NCBI GenBank assembly: GCA_964016985.1 | Contig: OZ024823.1 | Coordinates: forward strand, 135,366,112 to 135,430,111 | Origin: Anodontia alba | Taxonomy: Eukaryota > Mollusca > Bivalvia > Lucinida > Lucinidae | Length of the DNA: 64,000 nucleotides | Reading direction: 5' to 3' | Shown: one piece after another, positions 9,843-21,927 of the stretch | Position numbering within the stretch: the first letter of the stretch is position 1 | Layout: every line of letters begins with the position of its first letter | Made by a program: the position numbers and the translations under genes | Notes under the pieces: model-generated | What the model saw: the letters and a program-made list of their open reading frames with translations, nothing else | Database searches by the model: none | Told to the model about the DNA's origin: nothing

Positions 9843-11182
9843 CTCCCCAGACAATACTGATAAAAATTTAAAAAAAAAAAAAAAAATCAAAAAAAACAAT
9901 CAAAGCACTGACAGCACTGGTGGGTCAGTTGTCTCTTAGGGTAGGCTGGGAAAATGGCCTTGAACAAGGACTTGAGACTGTTTCATTTAACCCTTGACTT
10001 ACTGTAATTTTAGCAAACAGTGCAGACCCTGGTCATATGCCACATTCTGCGACATCTGATCTGGGTCTGCCTGTTTGCCAGTGCCGCAGCATTGAACCCA
10101 GTCCGGTTTTATAGATAAGTCTTTACTGTACACAGCACTCTTGTGTGACAGCGACAAGAACAGCTATTAATAACCGTTACCTAGATTTCTTACAAATGCT
10201 ATTTGCATATACATGTATTAAGTTTATTGGTCAGTGAAAGTAGCCTAGACAACAGCAATAAATAACTCAGATTCTTTTGTAACTCTAAACAATCAACCCC
10301 CAAAATTTTTTAAAAACATTCAGATTGGGAATAGAGTTTGGAGACAGCTTGTTGTGGGTTTCATATCGTGAACAATTGGTTGGTTCCCCTAACACATGGT
10401 TTGATTTCATTGGTCAATGATAATCACGTGGACAACAGCCTTAAGGACATTTTGGTGTATGTATATATTTGCAAGGAACTGGAAGCACAGTTATTTCTTT
10501 TTTTTTTTTTTTTTTTCTTTTTTTTTTGGTTTGGCCTTAGTACATTGGCCAGTAATGGTCAGTAATTTTGTAACCAGATAGTGAAAGTTTAGTTTTACCA
10601 CAAAATGGACAAGCTGATCTTTGATAATGAATTAATAGCTTACCATCACCCCCTTTTATTGTGACTTGACTCATATTTATTTATTTTTTCATATATTTAT
10701 TCCAACATGAGATCATCGACTTCATATAGCTGAATACTGGACATAATTTTTGAGCCACATGTTTAATATATTATCCATTACTAGAGGTCTAACGAGGATA
10801 GGCGGACATTTTTCCGGAATGGTGGCATCCCAGGACAAGGGAATTTTGTGTGTCGGAGCATTCAGGCCAAGATTGCTGTTTGCCTACCTGCACGGCAGCT
10901 TTGTGGAATGCACACTTAGTACATATATTTGGACAGACAGGTCTGAGTAAACAGTGTGGACTCAGATCAGATGTTGCAGAATACCATGTCTGATCAGGAT
11001 CCTTGCAATGCACAGCAGTATTTTAGACACATCACCAAATGTAGTCAGATGGACTTGTTAAAATTTTACAAGAAGTTAAGTGAGGAGTTAACCATTTCAT
11101 CCCTGCAGGCTAACACCGATACTTTTGCAAACAGAATCTACACTTTGCCATTCCTTACTGATTTTTGACTGAAACCTTTATA
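9843..11182. other. Non-genic stretch with two core palindromes
   Basis: Core palindromes lie at 10013-10078 (clear) and about 10943-11014 (degenerate). The second is followed by AGACACATCACC and GGACTTGTTAAAATTTTA, as in family A. A poly-T run sits near 10497-10529. No gene is supported. Confidence 0.5.
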
Positions 11183-11398
11183 TATATTAGCCCTTGTCAT
11201 GCTGAATAAATTAAGATGCCATGCCAACTTCTAATTGTCAGCCAATCAGATTCCTTGATCCAGATTGTTGATATAAATTCACAAACTGAATGGGAAACAG
11301 TGCAGATCCAGATCAGTTGACTTCTTCAGAAGCCAACTGATCTAGATCTACACTTTTTGCAAAGGCCGGACATACCCGGGTTCAGCAGGACTAGGGTA
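11183..11398 (+). mobile_element. Family C MITE, copy 2
   Basis: It begins TTAGCCCTTGTCATGCTGAA and ends GGTTCAGCAGGACTAGGG. The core palindrome is at 11293-11360 with the TTGGCTTC-type inner arms. It is opposite in orientation to copy 1. Confidence 0.8.
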
Positions 11399-12607
11399 AA
11401 TAGATGCGTCCAAAGTCAGTGATGGAAGTGTCCATTTCAGAAACTGAGGGGTGAAAGGGTTAAAATGTCCAGATACACATACAGTATATACATGTATACT
11501 CTACTGGTTTGTGTGTTGCTTACCTGGTGGCCTGGAAGCTGTTGTTTTTCCTACGTTATGTATTTGCCTCAGTAATTATGTGGCCTTTTCCTCTAGGAGT
11601 TTTATATGTGCCTAGTCATTGTGTGCAATGCTATACTGTGCCAGTTTCAGTGCCAGGCCTGTGATTGTGCTTTATATTACTACTTTTATGACATTTACAT
11701 GCATAAAGTATTATTCTTTGATAAGTAGATAAATTATATTGAGCTGAGGAAAAATATGATCGTGTTTAGGTGTACTAATGCTCGAATGTTTACTAAAGAA
11801 AACTCATTTAGTATAAGAGAGGACAGTACTTAAATTTAGTGGGTTTTTTTACATGTTTTATATATATATTTGTAAGTTAAGTAATGCAGTGCATTGCTTT
11901 TTAATCTGGTTAATGAATTACATATCAGAGGACTTGTTAAGGAGAAGTTGGTAATAATTCTAGGATAATTTTTATTCTTTTATGTATATAGTGGGTGAAT
12001 CACCTTGGCAAGGTGATAATAATGACCCACAGTGCATGTGTTTTTTTTGTTGTGTTTTTTTATTTTGAGAACTGGAGAAAATTATCCCAGAATGATTATC
12101 AGATACTCCTCCTTAGCGTGTCCTCTGACATTCCATACGAAAAGTCGTTAACCTATGTGCCTACAACAAAGATTTACATGTACATTGTAAAATCAACCTG
12201 TGCTTACAAATAGTCTGATCAAGCTTCACTGTTTCTAACAGTGAAATTGAATCTCTGGTCAGACAAAGTGAATGTGCAGCCAGCTGGGATTTTTCGCATA
12301 TGAAGAGAAGTCTTCGGCATAATGATACCCACATGTACGTCATCTGGAGTCCAACATGTAGATTTAAGATTAGTTTTAGCTACATGTATTATGTTTGTCA
12401 GTATTTACATTTCATTGTATGTCAAACTTGGGAAAGAACGTATGTCCGAAATGTGCATGGAACTGTATATATTACAGGTACGTGAATAACATTCATTCAT
12501 TCCTTACGAAAGAGATCTTTTTGTATACTTTAACCGGTGAGCCCAATTTATAAATTCTGTGTAAAGCACACATGTACCTAGAAGTGGAGAAAGTGGCTAG
12601 GTTCAGG
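11399..12607. other. Non-genic stretch
   Basis: No gene or bounded repeat is recognised. The sequence is AT-rich with short homopolymer and ACATGT runs. Confidence 0.45.
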
Positions 12608-12846
12608 CCCTGAGGCTATAAAACTTTTTTTCATGCCCAACTGAGCATGAAATTTCACTTGGCCATAAAAATAAAAATACCATCAATTAAAACTTTTTTC
12701 ATGCTCAACGCAGATGAGCATGCTCAGCTGAGTTGAGCATGAAAAAAGTTTTAAAAAATTGTCAGTATTTTATTTTAAGATTTATAAGCAAAATAAATTT
12801 CTTGCTCAGCTGAGTTGAGCATGAAAAAAGTTTTATAACCTCAGGG
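12608..12846. mobile_element. Family F MITE, 239 bp
   Basis: Terminal inverted repeats are CCCTGAGGCTATAAAACTTT and AAGTTTTATAACCTCAGGG. Several internal copies of GCTCAGCTGAGTTGAGCATG and its complement make the interior a set of nested palindromes. A second copy is at 53240-53457. Confidence 0.85.
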
Positions 12847-13192
12847 ACTGGTTAGTTCTAGATTATCAGCAGATCAGATGAAAACACTTTATGGATTCAC
12901 TTGATAGATTTTCTAGCATTTTGGATAAGGGAGAACTTTTTTATAAGTTTGTGTTTGCTTTCCTGCAATCTAATCCCCATCTGGAAAAGGTCTACTCAAA
13001 AAGGAATTGGCTCTCAGTCAAGGAGAGCAGATACTTTTCTGTTAGAGTAGATTTTTTTTTTTTCTGAAGGGAACAAAAGTAAGTCTGGGTTGTCTCCAAT
13101 GGAAAGTGTATGTATTTGCCTTTTTTAGTTTGCAACTAGAATGTTACTGCAAGAACAGACCATGTGATTTCATTTGGAGCTTTTAGGTGTGG
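12847..13192. other. Non-genic stretch
   Basis: Nothing beyond low-complexity A/T runs is seen. Confidence 0.4.
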
Positions 13193-13392
13193 TAAATGTA
13201 CTGAAATTTCAAACACTTCATTCCATAGTATTTTACGCTAAATTTTGTTTAGTATGCATATGTGTCCTAAGATACTTAGTGAAGTGACAAACAGTGTAGA
13301 CCCTGATCAGACTGGTATTCAGGAGCAGTGAGATCTGGGTCTGCATATGTCATTTTGTCAGTCACTTTGGTGTTCGAAATTTTAGGACATTT
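13193..13392. mobile_element. Family B MITE, copy 2 (diverged)
   Basis: A core palindrome at about 13288-13346 (CAAACAGTGTAGACCCTGAT) is followed by GTCACTTTGGTGTTCGAAAT and TTTTAGGACATTTA, the family B right end. The left side is diverged. Confidence 0.65.
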
Positions 13393-14607
13393 AAGATGGA
13401 ATTGTACATCACATGAGGATGGCATTGTTCATCATACAAAGATGGACTTGTCTTGTTGTCTTTTCCTAGCTCCAGATAAGATTAAATGTCCACAGAAATA
13501 TTTAAGTATTTCTCCACTAAAACGTGCATTGCGGGTACTTTTTAGAAGTCCCTAAAACTGCAATATGTTTTTATGGGGTGATAAGCAAAATTTTGGTACT
13601 TTTTGGTTGGAAAAAAGTGCCTTACAACTTGTACAATGTAGCTATACTTGTTTCTAATGAATTCTATGCATATAGCTTTTGCTCACTTAGAAGGAGCTTC
13701 TTAAGTAAAAGAAAAAGAAAAAAAAGCACAGAGTATTTACCACTATGTCAAGTGTGACTGAAAGAATTTATTGGTGAAAAACACAAGGTATGCTGATAAT
13801 TGTTGAACAATGGTAAAATGTTAGTTACATATACAATGTACATGGCACAACTGGTGTAACTTTTCAGTACAACTGATATAATTCGTCCAAGTTATTTTTC
13901 ATGGATAAAACACTTCCCTTTCATAATTATTCAGGTGTATAATCTAATGTCTCTGTGGAGACCCATGTTTTGGGTACTAACTGAATTTAACTGAGTGAAG
14001 CGATTCAAATGAATACCCACTGGTTTTCCAATATTAGAATATATAAATACTTTTTGTAGAAGGGACAAAAAATGTTTGTCAAGACCTATGACATTCAGCA
14101 AGGTACTTGAAATGTTCCAAACCAGCTTGTGCATCTACATAAATCTGATCTGATCAGTTATTCACTATTCACCAAAGCTCTGCATAAGCAGTTAAAAAAT
14201 TCTATTTAGCCATGGAAACCTATGTCACTGATACTCATTAGAAGTACCTTGGTGAGCAAAACATTAATATGTACACGCTAATGGCATATTTTAGTGCTGA
14301 TCTCGTACATTAGTCCAGAAAGTTTGCTAACATCTTGAATAATTTTGTTTACATAACCCTTAATCTGTGAATTCTGGTAATATTATAATTGCATTCGACA
14401 TGCTAATGTTTACTGGCAGCGCCCAGCTGGAGGAAAGTCTCAGAAATAGTTCTCATAAATGAAGAGCAGAGGGAGAGGTGAAAACAGAATACATTGACAG
14501 AAACTACATTGAAACCTCTCCTTGAAATCATTCTGAAGCTTTTATGAAGCCCCAGCAATTGTTGAAACTTACGTTTCATTGGAATAATTTTCATACCAGT
14601 CAAACCT
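13393..14607. other. Non-genic stretch
   Basis: Fragments reminiscent of family L occur (CTAGCTCCAGATAAG near 13468, ACTCATTAGAAGTACC near 14231), but no complete element or gene can be drawn. Confidence 0.45.
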
Positions 14608-14797
14608 TTAACCCATTGAATACTGAATAAACTCACCCACACTATATATTGGAAGAGTCCAATTTCATTTTAGAAAAATGGCTGAACTATTTGCAAACAG
14701 CGGAGACTCCGATCAGACGCCGCATTCTGTGGTGTCTGATCTGGGTCTGCACAGTTTGCCAAATACCCTTTTAGGGGTTTCCAGACTACAGTGGTTA
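14608..14797. mobile_element. Family E MITE, copy 1
   Basis: It starts TTAACCCATTGAATACTGAA and ends CCAGACTACAGTGGTTAA, weakly inverted at the tips. The core palindrome at 14693-14759 has GACGCCGCATTCTGTGGTGT inner arms. Copy 2 is at 30541-30754. Confidence 0.75.
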
Positions 14798-14807
14798 AAG
14801 ACAACAC

Positions 14808-15018
14808 TAATCAGAACTGTGGCAGACGACAGTTAGTTTGTTTTTGTTGTTGTTTTTTTTCACTGAAAGTAAGGCTTGACAGTTCATGTGAATCATTTGA
14901 CTAGCAGACAGTTTGCATGAAATGCTAAGTCTTTTTTTCTCTGATGAAAATCATGGTAAAAAAAAAATAAATAAATAGAATGTGGTATTTTACAATTTTG
15001 CTTGGCGCTTTGAGGGTT
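14808..15018. mobile_element. Family G MITE (diverged)
   Basis: The centre pairs CTTGACAGTTCATGTGAATC with AGTTTGCATGAAATGC around the loop CTAGCAGACA, flanked by TTTTCACTGAAAGTAAGG. The right flank ends GGCGCTTTGAGGGTTGGG. Confidence 0.6.
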
Positions 15019-15304
15019 GGGATTTGAAAATATTACATTGTAGGCAGTATAGACTGGACTTGTGTACACGTAGTTAGAAATAGAATTTTGTAAAAATATG
15101 GCCTATACAAAATGTTTATTTTCATGAACCTTGTCTTAACCTGTTGCAGATGATAAAGGCTGATGCAGAAAGTTATTTTTTCTTAACAGTTCTCATAAAA
15201 TAGGACATGATGTAAAGCAGTTTATACAATTAGTTTAATAAATAGTGTCATGCCTATTTTCTTTAATTTATTTATATTTATTTTATTTATTGATTGATTT
15301 ATTA

Positions 15305-16130
15305 TGTCCCCCACCATGGGGAGGTGGGGAGGGGGACATTGTTTTAGTGCGGATCCTGTCAGCATCGGATCCTGTCAGCATCGGCATCCTTGTTGGCGTA
15401 GCCGCTTGTCTGCACTCTATCTCCTTAATGAATGGATGGATTTTGGCCAAACTTACACAAATTTATCATTGGGTGGGGGAAAATGCTGATTAGATTTTGA
15501 TGACCTTGACCCCATTTTCAAGGACACACAAGGTCAGATTGTTGGAAAAGACTGGAAAATTGCTTGTCTGCACCCTATCTCCTGAAGGAACAAGTGCATT
15601 TTGACCATACCTGGATACCAGCACATCTAGATTGCTGGTATATGTAAAAGAACTGATTAGATTTTGGTGACCTTGACCCCATTTTCAAGGTCACACGATG
15701 GCTTAGATGGTTTGAAAATGGCTTGTCTGCACCCTGTCTCCTGAATGAATGGATGGATTTTTACCAAACTTGTACATCTATATTGTTGAGACATGGAAAA
15801 GAACTGGTTAGATTTTGGTGACCTTGATCCCGTTTTCAAGGTCACAGGAGGGCTCAGATTATTGGAAAATGGCTTGTCTGCACCCTATCTCCAGAATGAA
15901 TGGATGGATTTTGACCAAACTTGTACAGCTTTATATTGTTGAGACAGGGACAAGAACTGGTTAGATTTTGGTGACCTTGACCCATGGTCACACTAGAGCC
16001 TAGATTTTGGAAAATGGCCCCCATGGACCACACACATGCAAAAAAAAAAAAAAAAGATAAATCATAGATATTTTCTTCAACAATAGGTCTGTTCAAACTG
16101 GTGGGGGACATACGTTTTCTCTGAAAACAC
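15305..16130 (+). mobile_element. Array element with ~155 bp core units
   Basis: Four units each hold GCTTGTCTGCACCCTATCTC, GAATGGATGGATTTT and TGGTGACCTTGACCCCATTT; the first motif falls near 15401, 15559, 15718 and 15866. The ends TATGTCCCCCACC and GGTGGGGGACATA are inverted repeats. The layout, tandem core units between conserved ends, resembles pearl/Helentron-type elements of bivalves (inference). Confidence 0.75.
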
Positions 16131-16271
16131 TGTTCTAGTTGATTTTTTTTTTCTTTTTTAGAAAAAATTTAGAAAAAATTTAAATGTCTACTGTATGATA
16201 CAGTGGATGTATTTAAATTTTCTCTAAAAATAGGCTTGATATTTAATTTTGTGAAATGCCAAGACCAATAC

Positions 16272-16462
16272 CTCATGGCTCCAGATAAGAGGAGTTAATA
16301 TTTTTCTTTTTTCTCCAGAATCACATGGGTATTAATAAGAAGTGTCTTGGCAAAGTGCTTCTAATGAGTACACACAGCATACATTTTTGTCATGTTTGTG
16401 GAGAAATAAGAAAAATGTTAACATATTTTGGTTGAAAAATTGCCTTTATCTGGAGCTATGAA
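16272..16462. mobile_element. Family L MITE
   Basis: The ends CATGGCTCCAGATAAG and TTATCTGGAGCTATG are inverted repeats. The centre is a degenerate palindrome around GTGCTTCTAATGAGTAC, with TTATTTCTCC-like arms outside it. Confidence 0.65.
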
Positions 16463-16808
16463 AACTGAGTAAAGTCAGTGACCAATACTCTTTTTCAGCT
16501 GAAAATTTTACCATGAGCTTTGGTATCAGCTATTTTTGTTATCTCCAGCAAGTTATGGGTTAAATATTAGGCATGTTGGTGTCTTAACCAAGTCTTTGCG
16601 TAATGAATGTACTTGTATGATAGTAATTTATTGCAGCGAGTCTGTGAGTGGAAAGTACAGCAGTTGTTGTAGGAACTTGTAGTCAAATTGAAACCCTTTT
16701 GCTGTACATATTTCATTGTTTACTCTAAATATTTTCAACAGTTATGCTAAAGGAGCAGTTTCATTGGGGGGTCAGTATTGTTTGCCACAGGGTATAATTA
16801 TAAGGCAA

Positions 16809-17023
16809 CATAATAACCCTAAGTATTGGGACAGACAGGCCTTTGCAAACAGTGTAGACCCAGGTCAGAGGCCACAGAATGTGGCATCTAATCAGGGTCT
16901 ACACTGTTTGCCATACATACAGCAATATTTGAGACACATCTGCAGGTAGTAGAATGGACTATTTCAAGTTTTAGGACAAGTATCGTAAGTAGATAAGGTG
17001 TCCCAGTATTTAGGGTTATTATG
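16809..17023 (+). mobile_element. Family A MITE, best copy, 215 bp
   Basis: Terminal inverted repeats of about 24 bp (CATAATAACCCTAAGTATTG at left) close on both sides with about two mismatches. The core palindrome is at 16845-16911 (GCAAACAGTGTAGACCCAGG with GACACATCTGCAGG downstream). This copy defines the ends used to recognise other family A members. Confidence 0.85.
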
Positions 17024-17158
17024 ATATAATACTCAAAATTATCACAATGATCGCCTTATTGGGAGATGTGTTCTATGTTGTGAGCATCTTCCTTTTTTGC
17101 ATCATTGATCAAACTATTAGACAACAAAGTAGTAATATCTTCTGTAGAAAACAATCCT

Positions 17159-17495
17159 GGGTCCAGTTGTTCAAAGCATGGTTAGCTTAACGAGTGCGTT
17201 AATGGTAAAAATTTTAACTGTTCCAGTAAGTAAAATATCTAATTTACAGGTATTTTTGCTGAAAAAAAGTGAGTAGCTTTTACTCTCAATTTTTTAGCAA
17301 AAATATTAGCATATATGCCATAAGGGCCTCATGGAAGATTAGCTATTACATGTATTTGTGTAGATGCTAAATGTTGTAACCCTCAAAAAATAAAGTCGTT
17401 ACTTACTTACTTACTTACTATATTTAATGATCAAAGTTTTAATGATACATTAACTAACAGCATCACAGCATCGTTAGTTTTGAACAACTGGGCCC
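17159..17495 (+). mobile_element. Family H MITE, copy 1, interrupted
   Basis: The ends GGGTCCAGTTGTTCAAAGC and TTTTGAACAACTGGGCCC are inverted repeats, with TCGTTAG-type subterminal motifs on both sides. The inner AAAAAAGTGAGTAGCTTTTA arm is present. It is interrupted at about 17323-17419. Confidence 0.75.
17323..17419 (+). mobile_element. Short insertion ending in (TTAC)n, LINE/SINE-like 3' tail
   Basis: Compared with the other family H copies, extra sequence begins near GGGCCTCATGGAAG and ends AATAAAGTCG followed by about five copies of TTAC. An AATAAA followed by a short tandem tail suits a 5'-truncated retroelement insertion; the family is not identified. Confidence 0.5.
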
Positions 17496-17808
17496 TGGAT
17501 ATTGGTTCAGGTAATTTTCAAGCCATATTTTATGGGGAAGATAGTTTTATAATGTCATCATTCAGTGTGTACTAAAGATAGATGTCAGTGCTCCTGATGA
17601 GTGTAATAATAAGATTTATTTATTATTTTCTTTTGTCAAGAGATATGCTTTTACATCTCATCAGAATTGTTATAGTGAAATATATTCTCAGTATCTGTAA
17701 CTTGTCTTGAGCCGTGGCGTATTACATTTTCCTGTGAATAACGAATACCAAAGATCTCAAAATCAAAGGAGTCCACCGGTCCGAAGATATGTATCTTTTA
17801 ATGAACCA

Positions 17809-18051
17809 GGGCCCGGTTGTTCAAAGCGTCGTTAGCTTAACGAGCTCGTTAAGGGTCATTTCATTAACTGTTCTAGCGGATTCAATACACAATATTCTGA
17901 TATTTTTTGCTGAAAAAATGTGAGTAGCTTTTGCACTGCAAAAGCTACTCACATTTTTCAGCAAAAAATTTCAGCATATTTGCGTATCACTCGGTTAAAA
18001 TTTTAACGAATCGTTAACTAACGACATCGTTAGCTTTAAACAACTGGGCCC
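17809..18051. mobile_element. Family H MITE, copy 2, 243 bp
   Basis: Ends GGGCCCGGTTGTTCAAAGC and CTTTAAACAACTGGGCCC. The centre is a long palindrome: AAAAAATGTGAGTAGCTTTT and its complement around GCACTGC. Arms continue through CGTTAGCTTAACG and GTTAACTAACGACATCG. Confidence 0.85.
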
Positions 18052-18177
18052 TGGTTTTATGGCAGTAAAACAGGTTTTGTTTGTATGGCCTTTGCTTTAG
18101 TGAGGTAGGTGCAACAGTTTTGCTGCCTAGAAGATTATGATAAAACTATTTTATGTGCTGTTATCACTTAGCATGCT

Positions 18178-18342
18178 GGGTAAGTCCTTCAGCAGACAAC
18201 AGTTTGAAATATTTTTCCCCAGAAAATAGACTTTGGTATGTTCTAAGGAGACAATTTGCACAAAATGTCAAAGCCTATTTTCTTTGGAAAAAAGAAAAAG
18301 AAAAAAAAAATATTGTTGTCTGCTGAATTTTCCCAGGGTGTG
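18178..18342. mobile_element. Family G-related MITE
   Basis: The ends GGGTAAGTCCTTCAGCAGAC and GTCTGCTGAATTTTCCCAGG are inverted repeats. The centre pairs CAGAAAATAGACTTTGGTAT with its diverged complement. There is no coding capacity. Confidence 0.7.
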
Positions 18343-18536
18343 TTAAAGGCTAATAGACTGCAGACGCAGATTTGATGAAAATTACACAAATAAAACCTGT
18401 TTTAGTAAGTGGATCTAGGTACATTGGTCTGGTCAGGGTTGGCAGTTTTGTTTCTTGCCACATGTTCATGCATACCATAAAATTACATGCTTATTCATTC
18501 AGGGGGAAAAAACTTCTCTAAGTCAATCCTGACCAG

Positions 18537-18842
18537 GCCGGCCTCGGTGGCTCAGTTGGATGCGCCATCCGACTGGAGACCAGGAGGTCGTGGGTTCAAC
18601 CCCCGTCGAGGTCGGCAGCATTCTTTCGTGGAGATTGATCATGAAGTATTTTCTACGGTCATTCTCTCCCTTCCGCTGATTCAAGAAGGGCAGTTGTCAG
18701 TTTCTGGCGAAAGAATGTGCACAATACTGGTTAGCCGCTTAGAGGACTAAGCCTGCCCAGTAAACGTGTGGTTAGGTAAACTGACCGCGCTCGACATGAC
18801 CCCATTGGGTTGACTGGGCCGTAAAACCTCAACACAAACAAA
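18537..18842 (+). mobile_element. SINE family 1, full length, with 13 bp target duplication
   Basis: The body runs from the tRNA-like head (GGCTCAGTTGGATGCGCC; B box GGGTTCAACCC) to the tail TAAAACCTCAACACAAACAA. It is flanked by exact duplications CAATCCTGACCAG at 18524-18536 and 18843-18855. High similarity to the 3149 and 47751 copies suggests recent activity. Confidence 0.95.
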
Positions 18843-19029
18843 CAATCCTGACCAGACTGCTCTTGGTCTTTGCTGTTGACATACAGCACAAGGCTGTTTT
18901 CTCAGAATCCTTTGTCCAGCCACCAGATCCACCACTAACAGAGTCTTTGATTAGTATTTTTATATTTTATATTATGCTTGTATAATTTATACTTTAGTAC
19001 CTACTACTTTTAACAATACACCAAAAGCT

Positions 19030-19245
19030 TGAAGCTCAGCATAGCAACAGATAAGGCATTTTTTTTCATCCGAAAAATGCTGATATCTTTCTTATTTCTC
19101 CACGAAAACATATGTTGTGGGTACTCATTAGAAGCGCCTCGCCGAGGCGCTTCTAATGAGTACCCACAACATATGTTTTCGTGATGTTTTCGTGGCGAAA
19201 TAAGAAAAATATTATGTGGATACCCCCTCTTATCTGTAGCTCAGC
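19030..19245. mobile_element. Family L MITE with near-perfect central palindrome
   Basis: The centre joins GTGGGTACTCATTAGAAGCG, CCTCGCCGAGG and the exact complement. Arms extend outward through CATATGTTTTCGTGG and TTATTTCTCC. The outer ends (AGATAAGG and CTTATCT near AGCTCAG) are weakly inverted. Degenerate copies occur through the window. Confidence 0.8.
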
Positions 19246-19344
19246 CTCAAGAACAGTGTTTGACATAATTTTGTCAGAGTCACAGTCATAATCATATATT
19301 TGCACGAAGTCATCATTTACAGAATTTTGTACTTAATTTTCAAG

Positions 19345-19505
19345 TATTGGGGTAGACAAGTCTGAGCAAACAGTGTTAATCCAGATCAGTTCTGCATAAT
19401 GCAGCATCTGACCGATCATGGCTTACACTGTTTGTCATTCAGCCAGCAGTTTTTAGACATCAGCAGGTAATAAAATGGACTTGTTCAAAGTTTAGTACAA
19501 TTGGG
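19345..19505 (+). mobile_element. Family A MITE, partial
   Basis: GTATTGGGGTAGACAAG, a core palindrome at 19366-19434, then AGACATCAGCAGGTAATAAA and GGACTTGTTCAAAGTTTAGT follow the family A order. The terminal CCCTAA blocks are eroded. Confidence 0.65.
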
Positions 19506-19611
19506 GTAAAGAGTGAAAGTAAAGCTGTACTAGTGTTTTGGGTGATTGCGGTTTGTCTGCTGCAGTCGGTTTGTACAGTTTTGCAGTTAGAGATTTAAAT
19601 ATTGTATAGGC

Positions 19612-19800
19612 ATGCATAACTCTTGATAAGGTGCTTTTTTCCACCAAATAGTATCAATATTTTTCTTATTTCTCAACGAAAACATATGTTTTGGGCACTC
19701 ATTAGACCGAGGCGCTTCAAATGAGTACCCACAACATATTTTTTCGTCGAGTAATAAGAAAACTATTTACCTGATACCCACTGTTATCTAGACCTATGCA
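19612..19800. mobile_element. Family L MITE
   Basis: TTATTTCTCAACGAAAACAT, GGGCACTCATTAGACCG and GAGGCGCTTCAAATGAGTAC form the central palindrome with a small deletion in the left arm. Outer CTTGATAAGG and CTGTTATCTAG are inverted. Confidence 0.65.
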
Positions 19801-19950
19801 TGATAAAATCATGCAAAGATTATTAAGAACTTTTATTACACATTTACTTGGAAGATGTTGTCCCAGACTTTAGATGCATTTCAGGAACATGAAGATGAAA
19901 CTTTCAGTTTAGGAAAATGACTTCTAAATAGAATGAATCATTCATACATT

Positions 19951-20160
19951 TTAACCCATTTAAGCCTAGCATCCCATAAAATGGACACTGGCAAACAGTG
20001 TAGACGCTGATCACCACAGAAATCGATGTCTGATCAGGGTCTGTACTGTTTGCATTAAGTTCAGAAATTCCTGCAAACATGGTAATAATAAAAAACAATA
20101 TAAGAAATGAACTTGTCCAAAGACTTGAGGTAGAAGAGTCCACTCGGCATAAATGGGTTA
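19951..20160. mobile_element. Family D MITE, copy 1
   Basis: The ends TTAACCCATTTAAGCCTAGC and GGCATAAATGGGTTA are inverted repeats. The core palindrome is at 19991-20053, with a shortened inner part. Copy 2 is at 33527-33765. Confidence 0.75.
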
Positions 20161-21162
20161 CTATCTGTTCTGTACAGCTCTTAAGTAAGACATTTTTCAT
20201 CCAAAGAGTATTGTTATTTTTATTAATCTACAGGAAATCATATGTTATGGCTACTCAGTAGAAGTGTCTTTCTGAGGCATATCTAATGAGTACTCACAAC
20301 ACATTGATATTTTCTTGGAGAAAAAAAAAAAAAAAGAAAGAAAAAAAAGCAAACATTTTTGGATCTTACCTATTTAGAGCTATGCAATTTCTAACATCAC
20401 TGAAGTTGCATGGTACATGCATTTGTAATATCATTCACTCTTGTCCACTGGCCAAAGGATACATATTTATTTAAGTTCATAATATACTCTGAAATTGATT
20501 ATAAAAAAAATAACAGCACTTACATGTTTACATTTTGTTACATGTAATTGTGAAGCTAAGACTGTCTTTTTATTTGGTTTTATTGATGATACATACATAT
20601 TCTTTCATTATAGAACCAAAAACATGTATTTATTTATTTATAAAGAATTAAAGGAGTTATAAAATAAAGATTAATTTATTGCAATTTGTTGATGAATTAT
20701 GTGATGTTCATTGTATGCAATAAATGTAAATAGAGAGTCATTATATTTGATAGTTTAAAAGATTGTTGTAAAAGTAATTGTTTTGGTTATGTTTTATAGA
20801 TAGAACTATTTTCAGAGGACTTTTTAAGGAGGAGTATTCGGTGATAATTCTAGTATAATTTTTTCCCAGTTTTCCTTAAAAATAATAAAAAAAAAAAAAA
20901 ACACAAAAAAACATAGATTGTGGTACTGATTAGAAGCACCATGCTAAGGCACTTCTAATGAGTTTTTAGAGAGAGTAAGAAAAATTGTCCAAGAATTATC
21001 ATCAAATACTCCTGCTTAATAAGTCTTGTGTATTTTGTTTATTCTGACAAAGAAGTCTAGAATTATTAGTTGGGTCCAGGAAAATGTACCGTTTAACAAG
21101 CAGTGAGCAAAAGCCCAGATTAGCTGACACATCCATATATCTCCAAATAAGGGTAATATCCA
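20161..21162. other. Non-genic stretch with two degenerate family L copies
   Basis: Family L remnants lie at about 20178-20385 (TACTCAGTAGAAGTG, CTAATGAGTACTCACAAC) and 20860-21010 (GATTAGAAGCACCATG, GGCACTTCTAATGAG). No gene is seen. Confidence 0.5.
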
Positions 21163-21763
21163 GGGCCCATTTGTTCAAAGCATCATTAGCATAACAAACT
21201 TGTTAGTGGTTCAGGGCTGCCATGGTCAGGGAAAAAAGTCTGGAGAATGAAAATTTTTCCAGGTCAGGGAAAAGTCAGGGAATTTTGGTTTGAGTCAGGG
21301 AAATTGGGGAAGAAAAACTGACAAAGGGAATTTCAAAAGTTTCTGAAAACTGAGATGGCAATGGCAGTCTCTCTAATTTTGAGAAACATAAATTTACAGA
21401 ATTGGCCTAATTCTTTTGTTAAATGATTGTTTTATTCTCTGAAAGTAAGTGTGCTATCGGAAGATTTAGTGGCTGAGGACAGCTGTAAGGGGAGCTGGGA
21501 GGCCGTCAAAAATGTCTAGAAAATGGTGAAAAGTCAGGAAAAAGTAATGGAATTTTGAAATAGAAAATGAGTGGCAACCCTGTGGTCAAAATTTTAGCTG
21601 TTCTTTTAAGTTCAATATCTAATTCACATGTATTTTTGCAGAAAAAAATGCAAAAGCTACTCATATTTTTTCACCAAAATATGAGCAAATATGCCATATA
21701 AAATGACCAAAGTTTTAACAATATATCAACTAATGACATCATCAGTTTTGAACAACTGGGCCC
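21163..21763. mobile_element. Family H MITE, copy 3, split by an insertion
   Basis: Ends GGGCCCATTTGTTCAAAGCA and TTTTGAACAACTGGGCCC match family H. Between them the element is divided by the insertion at 21212-21582. The inner ATGCAAAAGCTACTCATATT arm survives. Confidence 0.75.
21212..21582. mobile_element. Insertion with CAGGGYTGCCA inverted ends
   Basis: The left end CAGGGCTGCCATGGTCAGGG and the right end AGTGGCAACCCTG are inverted. TGGT flanks both sides as a possible short duplication. The interior holds repeated CAGGGAAAAGTCAGGGAA-like motifs and no coding region. The ends are hAT-like (inference). Confidence 0.6.
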
Positions 21764-21927
21764 AGATATTTTATTCTCCATGAAAACATGTTGTGGGTAT
21801 GCATTAGAAGACCACAGCTGTAGATGTGTAGGCTCATCTCAGCTGTTACTGCTTGGGTGTATCAAAGGGTTTCTTAAAGTGCCAAGCCAAATCCTAATAG
21901 ATAACATCCCAAATTGTTTTATTATGG